The notes below the pieces were generated by a model, which had not been told where the DNA came from, ran no database searches, and worked only from the letters and a program-made list of their open reading frames with translations. A stretch of 64,000 nucleotides of DNA, taken from positions 124,001 through 188,000 of the forward strand of contig OMYB01000001.1 of NCBI GenBank assembly GCA_900315155.1. The letters run 5' to 3'. The translations under genes were made by a program, and so were the position numbers. Positions 25,550-35,014 of the stretch are shown piece by piece; position 1 is the stretch's first letter, and each line of letters starts with the position of its first letter. The DNA comes from an uncultured Selenomonadales bacterium (lineage in GTDB: Bacteria > Bacillota > Negativicutes > Selenomonadales > Selenomonadaceae).

Positions 25550-26356
25550 TTATGCTTCAATATCGACGCCGCTGTCCGGCATATCGATTTTGACGTTGTA
25601 CTCTGGCACGGGCGTCTCCGTGGCATCGGGAATCGAGCTCGGCGCCTGCTCCCACTCGCGATCCTCATCGTGCTGCTTGTTGATCTTGTCGTCTTCCGCT
25701 TCTTCCTTGCGCGTCAGCTTATGCTTCTCGAGCGCCGCCATGGATTTCGCGATTTTGTAGAGATCCGGTGCGGCCTCTGCAAGTTCCTTCTCGTCGGCCT
25801 GAGACACCTTGCGCCCCTTCATAATGCGCATGGCCGTCTCGAAAATACGCGACTGTGCCTGCGCGCCCTTTTGCATTGCCTCGCCCTGGCGCTGCGCCGC
25901 CACGGCCTGCTGCGCGAGCGTATTTGCCTCGCTCACGCCCTGGCGCAGTTTTTGCATGGCCTTATCGCGCGCCGTGAGCGTTTTCATCTGCTCATCCGTC
26001 AGGAAATACTGCTGCCCATTCAGCGTCACATAGCCATTCTTGAGTGCCTGCTGCACGGCACCGGCACTCTTGAAGCGCAGCTTGCGGCTCGCGCCTTCGC
26101 CGAAGAACTGCACGCTCGCCGATCCAGCCTGCTCGGCCTTGCCAGTCTGTCCTGCCTGAGCCGTATTCCCGGCCTGCAGTGACTGTTCCGTCCCAGAAAA
26201 CGTTACAACCGTGCTGCCGGCATCCGTTAGCGACTGCTGCGCCACCTGCTTACCATCCGCAAGAGACGCGCCATTCCGCACGTTCTGCTGCCGCTTTTTT
26301 GCCATCGCCTGCTGCAGATACGACTGCACATCAAAACCTGTACGTGTAACCCCCAT
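25550..26356 (-). CDS. hypothetical protein, 268 aa, low-complexity Gln/Ala-rich
   Basis: I do not recognise a family. Residues about 1-80 are Gln/Ala/Gly-rich and probably disordered. A small compact region (FFGEGASRKLRFKSAGAVQ, then NGYVTLNGQQYFL) is followed by long helices with coiled-coil character. The tail is acidic and ends VDIEA. There is no signal peptide. The ATG at 26356 lies nine bases after GGAGG; a TTG abutting that site is less likely. The style recalls selenomonad flagellar/surface accessory proteins, but no link can be shown here. Confidence 0.65.
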   Translation of the reverse strand: MGVTRTGFDVQSYLQQAMAKKRQQNVRNGASLADGKQVAQQSLTDAGSTVVTFSGTEQSLQAGNTAQAGQTGKAEQAGSASVQFFGEGASRKLRFKSAGAVQQALKNGYVTLNGQQYFLTDEQMKTLTARDKAMQKLRQGVSEANTLAQQAVAAQRQGEAMQKGAQAQSRIFETAMRIMKGRKVSQADEKELAEAAPDLYKIAKSMAALEKHKLTRKEEAEDDKINKQHDEDREWEQAPSSIPDATETPVPEYNVKIDMPDSGVDIEA

Positions 26357-26470
26357 CGTGTTCAACCTCCCTGCTCACACCACGGATATCCATATCCATC
26401 TGACACGGATCCAACATTATGGAGACAACATAAATCTTCTATTCTATACATCGGATGTCTTTGAAAGAAA

Positions 26471-27391
26471 TTAAGGGGTTGTTTTATCCTGCCGCGCCAG
26501 TTTCTCGGCTGCCGTCGTATTGCCGCCGCGCATGGCGAGCACCACGCCTGCAACGATGCAGCCGAAGCCCAGCCAGAAATATTTCGTCACCGGCTCGGCG
26601 AGCAGCAGCCAGCCGAGGAATGTCCCCACCACCGGCTGGAAGAACATGAACAGGCCGCCGATGCTCGCATCCATAAAGGTGAGCCCCTTGTTCCACAGGC
26701 AGAAGCCCGCCGTCGTCGAGATAAAGCCGAGATAGAGCACCGATCCCCAGATATCCGGCGCCGCGATGGCGCTGTAGTCCGCCTGCGTGAAACTCCACCA
26801 GAGGCCATACGGCGTGAGCACGAGGAACGCGATGAGCACACCGTAGAACGTCAGCGTAACCACGGAATACTTGTTGAGGAATTTCAGCAACACCGACATG
26901 AGCGCCCAGGTCACGGCCGCGACGAAAAGCGAAATGCCGCCGAGCCAGGAAATCTGCATGTTATCGGGGTCAAAGACGATAAAGAGCACGCCCACCGTCG
27001 CGAGTACTACGGAAACCGCGCGGCCAAGCGTGAATTTTTCGTGCAGCAGCCAGCAGCCGAACACCACCATAAACGCCGGCGTCGCCGCCGTGATGACGGA
27101 CCCCGTCTGCGCCGACGTCAGCATCGTGCCCGTCTCCTGCGTCACGATAGAGAGTGTCTGACCTGTGAGCGCCGAGAGCAGCAGCAGTTTCCAGTCCTTT
27201 TTATCGATATGCCAGTCCACATGCATAAAAAGCCCCACCGCCACGAGTGCGATAAGCGCCGTGCCATAGCGCATCCATACCAATGGGATAGGCGGAATCA
27301 CAGCCACAGACAGCCGCACCGCAATAAACATCGCGCCCCAGATACTCCCCGCCAGGGAGAGCAAAAAAGAGCCGATGAGCAAGTTACGCAA
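26471..27391 (-). CDS. EamA/DMT family transporter
   Basis: The product is 306 residues with about ten hydrophobic helices arranged as two EamA halves: SIWGAMFIAVRL and WMRYGTALIALVAVG in the first, ISLFVAAVTWALMSVLLKF and WNKGLTFMDASIGGLFMFFQPV in the second. Members export or import small metabolites at the inner membrane; the substrate is not predictable. Translation begins at TTG with GGGAGG nine bases upstream. It lies just upstream of the metallo-hydrolase on the same strand in reading order. Confidence 0.9.
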   Translation of the reverse strand: MRNLLIGSFLLSLAGSIWGAMFIAVRLSVAVIPPIPLVWMRYGTALIALVAVGLFMHVDWHIDKKDWKLLLLSALTGQTLSIVTQETGTMLTSAQTGSVITAATPAFMVVFGCWLLHEKFTLGRAVSVVLATVGVLFIVFDPDNMQISWLGGISLFVAAVTWALMSVLLKFLNKYSVVTLTFYGVLIAFLVLTPYGLWWSFTQADYSAIAAPDIWGSVLYLGFISTTAGFCLWNKGLTFMDASIGGLFMFFQPVVGTFLGWLLLAEPVTKYFWLGFGCIVAGVVLAMRGGNTTAAEKLARQDKTTP

Positions 27392-27416
27392 AACGAAGAA
27401 CCTCCCTCCATGTCAC

Positions 27417-28373
27417 CTACTGTATCCTTTCCCACCACCGCTCGAAATTCTCCGGCTGGCTGTCGTACGTCACGATCTGGCCGATCTCCGGCGTGAGCAG
27501 CGCATACGGCTTTCCCTCGCTCATCGCGGCTACCTGCTGCATGGGCTCATACCATTTGTGCCGTGCCAGCGCGAACTTGCTGTTGTGCCCGAGCAGCACC
27601 CGCCGCGCGCCTACGTCGCACGCGGCCTGCACCGTCTCATCCGGCATGAGGTGGATGCGGTGCCACGCCCGGTTATACTGGCCGTTCTCCATGATCGCGA
27701 GATCAAAGCCGCCAAACTGCTCGCCAATGGTGCGGAAGTGCCCGCCCCAGCCGCCGTCGCCCGAGAGGTACACCTGATGCGTCGGGCTCGTGAGCGCAAA
27801 GCCGCACCACTCTGTGTTGCTCTGCGTGAGGAAGCGTCCCGAGAAATGCTGTGACGGCAGCACGTGCACGACGAAACCGCCGCCCAGATCCACGGGCGTA
27901 AACCAATCCTCCTCGTGCACATGCGCGAGATCAAAGCCCCACTGCTCGAAATATTCCCCTACGCCCAAGGGACACACAACATCCCGGATTTGCTCCCGCA
28001 GCGCCATGACGGTCGGATAGTCGAGATGATCCCAGTGGTCGTGGCTCATGAGCAGCACGTCGATGGGCGGCATATCCGCAGGGCTGTAGACACTGCTCCC
28101 CGCAAACGCCCGGTTGACGAACCAGACAGGCGAACCGTACTCGCTGAACACGGGGTCGATGAGGATGCGCCGCCCTGCCAGCTGCAGATAATAGCTCGAA
28201 TGCCCAAGCCACGCCACGCAGTCGAGGCCCGCTGGCAGCGCCCGCAGATCCGTTTTCTGCGCGGGGATGGGCTGCGTGGGCACGCGGTCCGTCTTGTCGT
28301 CAAAGAGCATCTTGTAGAGCGCCTGCGGAATCGTCTCGCCCTCCAGCGTCTGCGTCACGGGCTCCAGGCACAC
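27417..28373 (-). CDS. metallo-beta-lactamase fold hydrolase (NAPE-PLD/UlaG-like), 5'-truncated
   Basis: At least 318 residues. The metal site is intact: SHDHWDHLDYPT, SQHFSGR, SGDGGWGG and the final LLGHNSK. This group hydrolyses phosphodiester or lactone bonds; the substrate is unknown. The family-like segment continues upstream of the GTG at 28373, through RIEASPHYHEGHF and RFGRAPQGERL, to a stop near 28460 without an ATG. That upstream stretch overlaps the 3' end of fic in another frame. The natural N-terminus therefore appears lost, and expression would need a GTG start or reinitiation from fic. Confidence 0.72.
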   Translation of the reverse strand: MCLEPVTQTLEGETIPQALYKMLFDDKTDRVPTQPIPAQKTDLRALPAGLDCVAWLGHSSYYLQLAGRRILIDPVFSEYGSPVWFVNRAFAGSSVYSPADMPPIDVLLMSHDHWDHLDYPTVMALREQIRDVVCPLGVGEYFEQWGFDLAHVHEEDWFTPVDLGGGFVVHVLPSQHFSGRFLTQSNTEWCGFALTSPTHQVYLSGDGGWGGHFRTIGEQFGGFDLAIMENGQYNRAWHRIHLMPDETVQAACDVGARRVLLGHNSKFALARHKWYEPMQQVAAMSEGKPYALLTPEIGQIVTYDSQPENFERWWERIQ

Positions 28374-29152
28374 AAAATGCCCCTCGTGGTAATGCGGCGA
28401 GGCCTCGATGCGCCGCAGCCGCTCCCCCTGCGGCGCCCGCCCGAACCGCGCCGTATGAACGAATTATGCTCGCGCTGGACGATGGTTGGCAGGAGGCCAT
28501 GCTCGTGCTGCAACGCATTCATCAGCAGGCGGCTCACGCGGCCGTTGCCATCGATCCACGGATGAATCTGCACCAGGCGGTAGTGCGCCTCAAAGGTCAT
28601 TTCATACTGAGCGGCTGCATCAAGTGCCACGGCCGCCCGGCGGGCTTCACGCAACCATCCACAGAAGCGCGCCAGCGCAGCGGGAACTTTCTGCCAGGAA
28701 AGGTACGATTTTCCGCCCCGGCCAGCACTCACGTTGACGAGGCGCAGATCGCCCGCCGAGGCATCAAACGAACCCAAGACTGTGTTGTACTGGCTGCCCG
28801 TGTTTTTCATAACCGCCGCCGAAAGTGTCTGAAAATCCTGCACGTTCAGTTCCCTGCCGGTGGCCAGCAACGCAAAGGCCTGTTCGTAGGCCTTTTTCAG
28901 GTCGAAGTTCATCAACTGCTCAGTCAGATTCCGTTTGGCGGGCAAGATGCCATCCTCGAACATCAGCGCATTTTCCCGCTCCGTCACGGTGGAGCCCTCA
29001 ATGGCTGTGGAGTGCGTCACCAGCGCATATAAGTAAAATTTGGCAAAATCAATCTGCTCACCGATGCCCAGTGCCCGGAACTGGTCAACCAGCTGGTTCA
29101 GTGCCGCACGATACGGCGCAGCCATTTTAGTGAAATTCTTTTGCGATATCAT
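28355..29152 (-). CDS. Fic family protein, C-terminus replaced by a frameshifted tail
   Basis: The product is 265 residues. The Fic active-site loop HPWIDGNGRVSRLL is present, preceded by THSTAIEGSTVT, the inhibitory-helix-like (S/T)xxxE(G/N) region, so AMPylation or related NMP transfer is possible. After TIVQREHN the sequence no longer resembles Fic. It becomes an Arg/Gly-rich tail that is the 5' part of the metallo-hydrolase gene read in the wrong frame. The simplest reading is a deletion that joined the two genes. A normal GGAGA site precedes the ATG at 29152. Activity of the truncated protein is uncertain. Confidence 0.75.
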   Translation of the reverse strand: MISQKNFTKMAAPYRAALNQLVDQFRALGIGEQIDFAKFYLYALVTHSTAIEGSTVTERENALMFEDGILPAKRNLTEQLMNFDLKKAYEQAFALLATGRELNVQDFQTLSAAVMKNTGSQYNTVLGSFDASAGDLRLVNVSAGRGGKSYLSWQKVPAALARFCGWLREARRAAVALDAAAQYEMTFEAHYRLVQIHPWIDGNGRVSRLLMNALQHEHGLLPTIVQREHNSFIRRGSGGRRRGSGCGASRPRRITTRGILCAWSP

Positions 29153-29230
29153 TGCTGTATCTCCAATGGTTCTTCCCCAAACTTCGTGTGCTCATGAGAC
29201 TCCGCCTTTATAGGAAAGTTTCGTTGCCCG

Positions 29231-30073
29231 CTAGTCATATTCCTTCCCCCACCAGGACCTCACCATGGCTATCTCCTGCCGGTAGCCCTCATTATCATTT
29301 GGCGTTTCCAGGAAGAACGGCAAGTCTTTGAGCCGTGGATGCGTAACCACCTTTTGAAGAGCCTCCCTGCCAATATAGCCTTCGCCCAGTTTCTCATGCC
29401 GGTCCTTATGGCTGCCACAAGGATTCTTGCTATCGTTCAGATGTATGGCTTTCAGTCTGGACAGGCCAATAATATCATCAAATTCCTGCAGAACACCGTC
29501 GAGATTGCCAATGAGGTCATAGCCACCATCGAAAACATGGCAGGTATCAAGGCAGATTCCCAGTTTCTCCTGCAGCTTGACGCCAGCGATGATGTCCCGC
29601 AGTTCCTCGAAGCGGCTCCCAACTTCCGAACCTTTGCCCGCCATAGTCTCCAGCAGCACTGTGGTCTGCATTTCCGGCCAGAGCAGCCTGTTCAATGCCT
29701 CCGTTATCTGAGCGATTCCTGTCTCCACGCCCTGCCCCGTATGACTGCCGGGATGGAAATTGTAGAGATTCCCCGGAAACAATTCCATGCGCTGCAGGTC
29801 ATCCGCCATCATCTTCTCGCCATAAGTGCGGAGATCCGATTTCTTGGAGCAAAGGTTCAGCGTATAAGGCGCGTGGGCCAGGATTACCGGAAACTGGTGC
29901 TCATTCATCAAGTCTTTCAGCTTCTCTGCATCAGCAGCATCGATATCCTTGGCCTTTCCTCCCCTTGGATTGCGCGTGAAGAACTGAAAGGTAGAACCTC
30001 TCAGAGACAACGCTTCCTGCCCCATGGCATAAAAGCCCTTGGAAATCGACAAATGACAACCAATCGCAAACAT
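29231..30073 (-). CDS. nfo: endonuclease IV (AP endonuclease)
   Basis: The product is 280 residues, usual for the family. It starts FAIGCHLSISKGFY and shows VILAHAPYTLNL, LYNFHPGSHTG, VLLETMAGKGSEVG, LGICLDTCHVF, HLNDSKNPCGSHKDRHEKLGEG and PFFLETP, which supply the trinuclear zinc ligands. It cleaves DNA 5' of abasic sites in base-excision repair. It is flanked by two damaged fic genes and is itself intact. Confidence 0.96.
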   Translation of the reverse strand: MFAIGCHLSISKGFYAMGQEALSLRGSTFQFFTRNPRGGKAKDIDAADAEKLKDLMNEHQFPVILAHAPYTLNLCSKKSDLRTYGEKMMADDLQRMELFPGNLYNFHPGSHTGQGVETGIAQITEALNRLLWPEMQTTVLLETMAGKGSEVGSRFEELRDIIAGVKLQEKLGICLDTCHVFDGGYDLIGNLDGVLQEFDDIIGLSRLKAIHLNDSKNPCGSHKDRHEKLGEGYIGREALQKVVTHPRLKDLPFFLETPNDNEGYRQEIAMVRSWWGKEYD

Positions 30074-30126
30074 ATCATTACTCCATCGTCATCTAATCGA
30101 CTCAAACTTCGCACATAGAAAATAGC

Positions 30127-30713
30127 CTATGTGCGAAGTTTGAGTTCCATACTTTCATCACTGTGCAAAATATGCAGGTACATATCCAATCTCGCATGGA
30201 TATACCTGGCAAATAAATTTTCCATCGACGAAAGGTCATGCCGCACGTGGTAAGCATCGAAGGCATCATAATAAGCCATTCTGTCAGCGAACTTGATATC
30301 TATAGGCGGATAGCCCGCCTTCATCAGTTCCAGATTGACCAGGAGCCTGCCCGTCCTGCCATTACCATCAATAAAGGGATGAATGCCCTCAAACTCAATA
30401 TGGAAACGAGCCAGTTTGGTGACGACGTGTTCCTTACTGTCATGGTATGCAAACAGCAACTGTTCCATTCTGGGTGCAATCAGGTACGGCTGCACCGGTT
30501 CATGCTGGGCGCCCATAATATGCACTGGCACTCTACGGTAAACGCCGCGGTCCTCCGGTTTGTCAGCGAGTACCAAATAATGAATCTGTTTGATAATGCG
30601 CTCACTGATAGGCGCCTGATAGGCCCCCGGATTTTACCAGCGGCACAGAGAGCACGAATTCTTCTGTCTGAGATGTCCCATTTCCCTGCAGCCTGCTTCA
30701 CTGTCATATACAT
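30127..30713 (-). pseudogene. fic-family pseudogene with internal deletion and frameshift
   Basis: Reading from 30713, a helix-turn-helix-like start (MYMTVKQAAGKWDISDRRI, ending GKIRG) is followed by the wrong frame. The correct continuation (AYQAPISERIIKQIHYLVL, then RRVPVHIMGA) is in another frame. The C-terminal Fic core GIHPFIDGNGRTGRLL and the tail ENLFARYIHARLDMYLHIL are intact in that second frame. The middle part normally found before the Fic core is missing. This marks a deletion near 30620-30640. The 3' frame could still yield a 149-residue Fic fragment from a TTG at 30576. Confidence 0.75.
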
Positions 30714-30836
30714 GTTGCCACGCCTCCGTTTCTCGTCGTTATGACACCGTGCTATCGGTACAACATCATTCCTTACGGAATAATACTATCGCAATTAGCG
30801 GAACAATACCAGACGATAGGCGTGGCACATTTATCG

Positions 30837-31349
30837 TTACTTCACGCCCATATCCAACAGCACCTTATCCGTCTCCCAGGGAGCAATCTCTGTATAAGCG
30901 ATGCCGTGACCGTCCAGCACGGCTCGGATTTCGTCATCTTTGACCTTCGCGCGGGCCAGGTCGGTCTCCTTACGGCCATCGATGGAGATAAAGGCATCGT
31001 TGCGGCGCAGCAGGTACTCCACATTGTCAAACTTCGCATGTTCGTGCATGACGAGCTTATCGAACAACTCATCCGGCTCGCAGTTGTAGATGATATTCAG
31101 CGGCAGAGGCGAGTCGCAAACCGCGTACTCCACGCCATAGGCCTGCAGCGTCTTCAGACGGTGCACCTGCTCGGCAAAAAGATACAGCTGATCGCGCACG
31201 ATATCCGTAGCGTTCTGATACCAGAGCCATTTCGCGTACTCGCCCACGAGCTCCGTCTTATATCCCCGCCGCTTGAGCTTGGAAAAAATATCGGCGGCAA
31301 TGGTGCTCTTGCCGATCGCCGCACCACCATAGAAATTCAAAACTTTCAA
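30837..31349 (-). CDS. P-loop NTPase, AAA_28/NadR-kinase-like
   Basis: The product is 170 residues. Walker A GGAAIGKST lies at about residues 8-16, followed by LVGEYAKWLWYQ and a DSPLPLNIIY segment that recalls the LID/Walker B region of deoxynucleoside- and NadR-type kinases. A small-molecule kinase role is likely; the substrate is unknown. It sits downstream of rlmD in the opposite reading sense of no neighbour and may be the last gene of the rlmD transcript. Confidence 0.78.
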   Translation of the reverse strand: MKVLNFYGGAAIGKSTIAADIFSKLKRRGYKTELVGEYAKWLWYQNATDIVRDQLYLFAEQVHRLKTLQAYGVEYAVCDSPLPLNIIYNCEPDELFDKLVMHEHAKFDNVEYLLRRNDAFISIDGRKETDLARAKVKDDEIRAVLDGHGIAYTEIAPWETDKVLLDMGVK

Positions 31350-31376
31350 ATCTAACCCCTCATATGTTTTTTGGCA

Positions 31377-32756
31377 TTACTCTTTCCGCTGTATCAACGC
31401 GACGCTCTCGACGTGCGATGTCATGGGGAACATGTCTACGGGCTGGACCTCTTTCGCGGTGTAGCCGAGAGTCTCGAGAATGGCGATGTCGCGGGCGAGG
31501 CTCGCGGGGTTGCAGGAGACGTAGACGATGCGCTGGGGCTGCATGCTGGCGAAGGTCTCGAGGACGGTCGGGGTACAGCCGGCACGGGGCGGGTCGACGA
31601 CGACAACATCGGCACGCACGCCCTGGCGGTAGAGACGCGGCATGACTTCCGTGGCATCGCCGACCATAAACGTTGCGTTCTTGACGCCATTGTCGCGGGC
31701 GTTTTTCTCGGCGTCCTGGATGGCGGGCTTCACGATCTCGATGCCGATGACTTCGCGGGCATGCCGGGCGAGGAACAGCGTGATGGTACCCGTACCGCAG
31801 TAGGCGTCGATGACCGTCTCTTCGCCCTGCAGATTCGCATATTCGAGTGCCTTGCTGTAGAGCACCTCAGCCTGTTCCGTGTTGACCTGGAAGAAGGAGC
31901 GCGGCGAGATGTGGAAGTCGAGGCGGCCGATGCGGTCGAGAATCGTCGGGCGGCCCCAGAGCAGGCGCGTCTCACGGCCGAGGATGACGTTGTTGTGGTA
32001 GGTCTGGATGTTCTGCTGCAGGCTCACCATGTCCGGTAGCTTTTGGCGCAGCAGCTTGATGACCTCGCGCTCGTGCGGCAGCTGCTGCACGGCGGTCACG
32101 AGGCATACCATGAGGTCGCCTTTTTCGCCCACGCGGCCCATGACGTGGCGCAGGACGCCCGTGTGGCGATCCTCATCGTAGACGGAGATATGGAGCTCGT
32201 TCACGACATCGCGCACGGCGTTCAGGATGAGGTTGTTGCCCTCCGCCTGGATGCGGCAGTCATGCGTATCGATGATGCGGTGGCTGCCACTTGCAAAACA
32301 GCCGATGATGGCATTGCCGCGGCGTCCCTTTTCACGGCCGACGGGGAACTGCATCTTATTGCGGTAGTTCCACGGATGCACGGCGCCGAGCGTCTCGTGG
32401 ACGAAAAGATCCGGCCGCTTGCCGATGCGGCTCACCGCATCGATGACCTGCTGGCGCTTCGCCTTTAACTGCGCCTCATAGGACAGATGCTGCAGCTGGC
32501 AGCCACCGCACTCGAAATAAATCGGGCACGGAGGCTTGGCGCGGTCCTTGCTTGCCTTGAGCACCTTCGCGAGTTTGGCGCGCGCGTATGTTTTCTTGAC
32601 CTCAAGGACCTGCGCCTCCACGTCCTCACCAGGCAGGGCATCCGGAACAAAAACCGTGAAGCCTTCCACGCGGCCGACGCCCTCGGCAGACGTGCCAAGG
32701 CGATCGATGTGGATGCGGTATGTGTGTCCTTTTTCGACGGGAACTTTCTTTTTCAT
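31377..32756 (-). CDS. rlmD: 23S rRNA (uracil-C5)-methyltransferase RlmD/RumA family
   Basis: The product is 459 residues. An N-terminal TRAM domain (IDRLGTSAEGVGRVEGFTVF) comes first. The iron-sulfur cysteine motif CPIYFECGGCQLQHL follows. The methyltransferase domain has DAYCGTGTITLFLA, the VDPPRAGC catalytic region and VSCNPASLARD. It methylates uridine in 23S rRNA with S-adenosylmethionine. Assignment to RlmD rather than RlmCD cannot be fixed from sequence alone. It is 12 bases downstream of gph. Confidence 0.92.
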   Translation of the reverse strand: MKKKVPVEKGHTYRIHIDRLGTSAEGVGRVEGFTVFVPDALPGEDVEAQVLEVKKTYARAKLAKVLKASKDRAKPPCPIYFECGGCQLQHLSYEAQLKAKRQQVIDAVSRIGKRPDLFVHETLGAVHPWNYRNKMQFPVGREKGRRGNAIIGCFASGSHRIIDTHDCRIQAEGNNLILNAVRDVVNELHISVYDEDRHTGVLRHVMGRVGEKGDLMVCLVTAVQQLPHEREVIKLLRQKLPDMVSLQQNIQTYHNNVILGRETRLLWGRPTILDRIGRLDFHISPRSFFQVNTEQAEVLYSKALEYANLQGEETVIDAYCGTGTITLFLARHAREVIGIEIVKPAIQDAEKNARDNGVKNATFMVGDATEVMPRLYRQGVRADVVVVDPPRAGCTPTVLETFASMQPQRIVYVSCNPASLARDIAILETLGYTAKEVQPVDMFPMTSHVESVALIQRKE

Positions 32757-32768
32757 ACATACTCCTTC

Positions 32769-33428
32769 TCAAAAATTCAACTTCGTTAACATCTCGGACG
32801 GATGGTCGAGCAGGATGTCGGCGCCGTGCTCGATGAGTTCTTCTTTTGGGCGGAAGCCCCAGGTCACGCCAACCGCGTAAAAGCCGGCGTTTTTCGCCGT
32901 ATCCATGTCGACGCTCGTGTCACCGAAATAGGCGACGGTTTCTGGCGCGACGTGCATCTCTTTGGCAATCATAAGCGGTTTTTTCGGGTCCGGCTTGCGC
33001 GGATAGCCCGGGCGGTCGCCGAAAACCTCCACAAACATGCCCGCAGGGAACAACTTCGCCGCGATGGCATCGGCTGCGGACTGGTGCTTGTTCGTGACGA
33101 TACCGAGAGGGATTCCCTTTTCCTGCAGAGCATGCAATGCTTCGAGGATTCCCTCGTATGGTACCGTCTTGTTCAGCAGGCGGCGCTCGTAGCAGCCCTT
33201 GTAATACGCCAGTGCTTCATCGACAAAAGCCGTGTCCGTCGATTTTGCCTTTGGCAGGCAGCGCTCGATGAGCTTACGCGAACCATTGCCAACGAAGTAA
33301 CGGTACGGATCCACCGGATGCGTCGGGAAACCATAATGCTCGAGCATCTCGTTCGCACTGTCCGCGAGATCTGCCAGAGAATCGATGAGTGTGCCATCGA
33401 GATCGAAGATGGCGGCTTGAAATTTCAT
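32769..33428 (-). CDS. HAD-family phosphatase, phosphoglycolate phosphatase-like
   Basis: The product is 219 residues. HAD motif I is FDLDGTLIDS at the N-terminus, motif II is IVTNK, motif III is the lysine in RKPDPKKP, and motif IV is YFGDTSVDMDTAKNAG. A helical cap lies between motifs I and II. Gph-like enzymes dephosphorylate 2-phosphoglycolate or similar sugar phosphates; specificity is uncertain. It is cotranscribed with rlmD and follows an intergenic repeat. Confidence 0.85.
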   Translation of the reverse strand: MKFQAAIFDLDGTLIDSLADLADSANEMLEHYGFPTHPVDPYRYFVGNGSRKLIERCLPKAKSTDTAFVDEALAYYKGCYERRLLNKTVPYEGILEALHALQEKGIPLGIVTNKHQSAADAIAAKLFPAGMFVEVFGDRPGYPRKPDPKKPLMIAKEMHVAPETVAYFGDTSVDMDTAKNAGFYAVGVTWGFRPKEELIEHGADILLDHPSEMLTKLNF

Positions 33429-33460
33429 CGTTTAAGCCCCTTTTCTTTATGTCCCAGAAA

Positions 33461-33545
33461 GGGGTCCCCTGTAAAGGATATTTACCACTACAGGGGACCC
33501 CTTCAGACGCCCTGCGGGCGCCAGCTCCCCCAATGGGGGAGCCAA
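33461..33545. repeat. intergenic palindromic repeat, copy B (well preserved)
   Basis: Consecutive palindromes occupy the gap between gph and gatB: AGGGGTCCCCTGTA with a distal partner TACAGGGGACCCCT, then GACGCC-CTGC-GGGCGCC, then GCTCCCCCAATGGGGGAGC. Read on the minus strand, the last two and the GGGGTCCCC block match copy A at 12113-12176. It may also act as a terminator downstream of gatB. Confidence 0.8.
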
Positions 33546-33574
33546 ACTAAAATCTGATGTTTCAGTGTAAATTT

Positions 33575-35014
33575 TTACTGCAGCTTCTTGGCGAGAAGCT
33601 GGTTGACCATCTGCGGGTTGGCCTTGCCTTTCGTGGCCTTCATGACCTGGCCGACGAGAGCGCCGATGGCTTTCTTCTTACCGCCCTTGTACTCCTCAAC
33701 GGCTTTCGGGTTGTTCGCGATAACTTCGTCGACGACGCCCTCAATGGCCGAGACGTCCGTGATCTGTACGAGGCCTTTGTCCTTGACGATCTTTTCCGGA
33801 TCATCCGGGCAGGCCCACATTTCCGCGAACACTTTCTTCGCGATCTTCGAGGAAATCGTGCCCTTGCTGATGAGCTGAATCATCTTGCCGAGGCGTTCTG
33901 CCTCAACCGGAGATTTGCTGATGTCGAGCTCTGCCTCGTTGAGGTTCTTCGCAAGGTCGCCCATAATCCAGTTGGCGGCGAGCTTCGCATCGGCACCCGT
34001 AGCGACAACGGCGTCGAAATACTCTGCCTCGGCGCGGCTGCTCGTGATGATGCCGGCATCATAGGACGAGAGGCCGTAATCTTTCTCCAGGCGTGCACGG
34101 CGGGCATCCGGGAGCTCCGGCAGCTCTTTGCGGTATTTCTCGATGGTCTCATCGCTCGTGACGATTGGCGGGAGATCCGGCTCCGGCATGTAGCGGTAGT
34201 CGTGTGCGTTCTCTTTGCTGCGCATCGAGAGCGTGATGCCGCGTGCCGGGTCCCAGGTACGCGTCTCCTGGATGACGTGGCCGCCATCCTCGAGCACTTC
34301 CGTCTGGCGTTCGATTTCATAGTCGATGGCATCGACGAGGCCCTTGAAGGAGTTGATGTTCTTCATCTCCGTACGCGTGCCGAGCTGCTCAGAGCCGACC
34401 GGGCGCAGGGAGACGTTGACGTCGGCGCGGAGGTTGCCTTCCTCCATGCGGCAGTTCGAGACGTCGATGTACTCCATGATGGCCTTGATTTTCTCCATAT
34501 AGGCGCGTGCCTCATCGGAGGAACGCAGGTCCGGCTCGGAGACGATCTCGAGCAGAGGCACACCCGTGCGGTTGTAGTCGACGTTACTCGTGGCTGAGTC
34601 CTTGATTGTCGTGCCAGAGTGGACGAGCTTGCCAGCATCCTCCTCCATGTGGATACGCGTGAGGCGGATGCGGCGCTTCTCGCCGTCGACGTCGATATCG
34701 ACCCAGCCGTTCTTGCAGATCGGCAGGTCGTACTGGGACGTCTGCCAGTTTTTCGGCAGATCCGGATAGTAGTAGTTCTTGCGGTCGAACTTGCTGTATT
34801 GGTTGATTTCGCAATTCGTGGCGAGACCCGCCTTGATGGCGAACTCGACAACGGACTTGTTTACAGACGGCATGGAGCCTGGCAGACCGAGGCAGACCGG
34901 GCAGACATGCGTGTTCTGGTCTGCGCCAAAGCCCGTGGCACAGCCGCAGAAAATCTTCGTTTTCGTCTTGAGCTCGCAGTGGATCTCCAGACCGATCACG
35001 GCTTCGTATTTCAT
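33575..35014 (-). CDS. gatB: Asp-tRNA(Asn)/Glu-tRNA(Gln) amidotransferase subunit B
   Basis: The product is 479 residues: [15 protein letters not shown] at the N-terminus, the zinc-site segment [20 protein letters not shown], the central kinase-like domain ([20 protein letters not shown]) and a C-terminal YqeY-like tail ending [11 protein letters not shown]. GatB phosphorylates the misacylated tRNA and couples it to ammonia from GatA. Its start overlaps the gatA stop by one base. Confidence 0.97.
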   Translation of the reverse strand: MKYEAVIGLEIHCELKTKTKIFCGCATGFGADQNTHVCPVCLGLPGSMPSVNKSVVEFAIKAGLATNCEINQYSKFDRKNYYYPDLPKNWQTSQYDLPICKNGWVDIDVDGEKRRIRLTRIHMEEDAGKLVHSGTTIKDSATSNVDYNRTGVPLLEIVSEPDLRSSDEARAYMEKIKAIMEYIDVSNCRMEEGNLRADVNVSLRPVGSEQLGTRTEMKNINSFKGLVDAIDYEIERQTEVLEDGGHVIQETRTWDPARGITLSMRSKENAHDYRYMPEPDLPPIVTSDETIEKYRKELPELPDARRARLEKDYGLSSYDAGIITSSRAEAEYFDAVVATGADAKLAANWIMGDLAKNLNEAELDISKSPVEAERLGKMIQLISKGTISSKIAKKVFAEMWACPDDPEKIVKDKGLVQITDVSAIEGVVDEVIANNPKAVEEYKGGKKKAIGALVGQVMKATKGKANPQMVNQLLAKKLQ

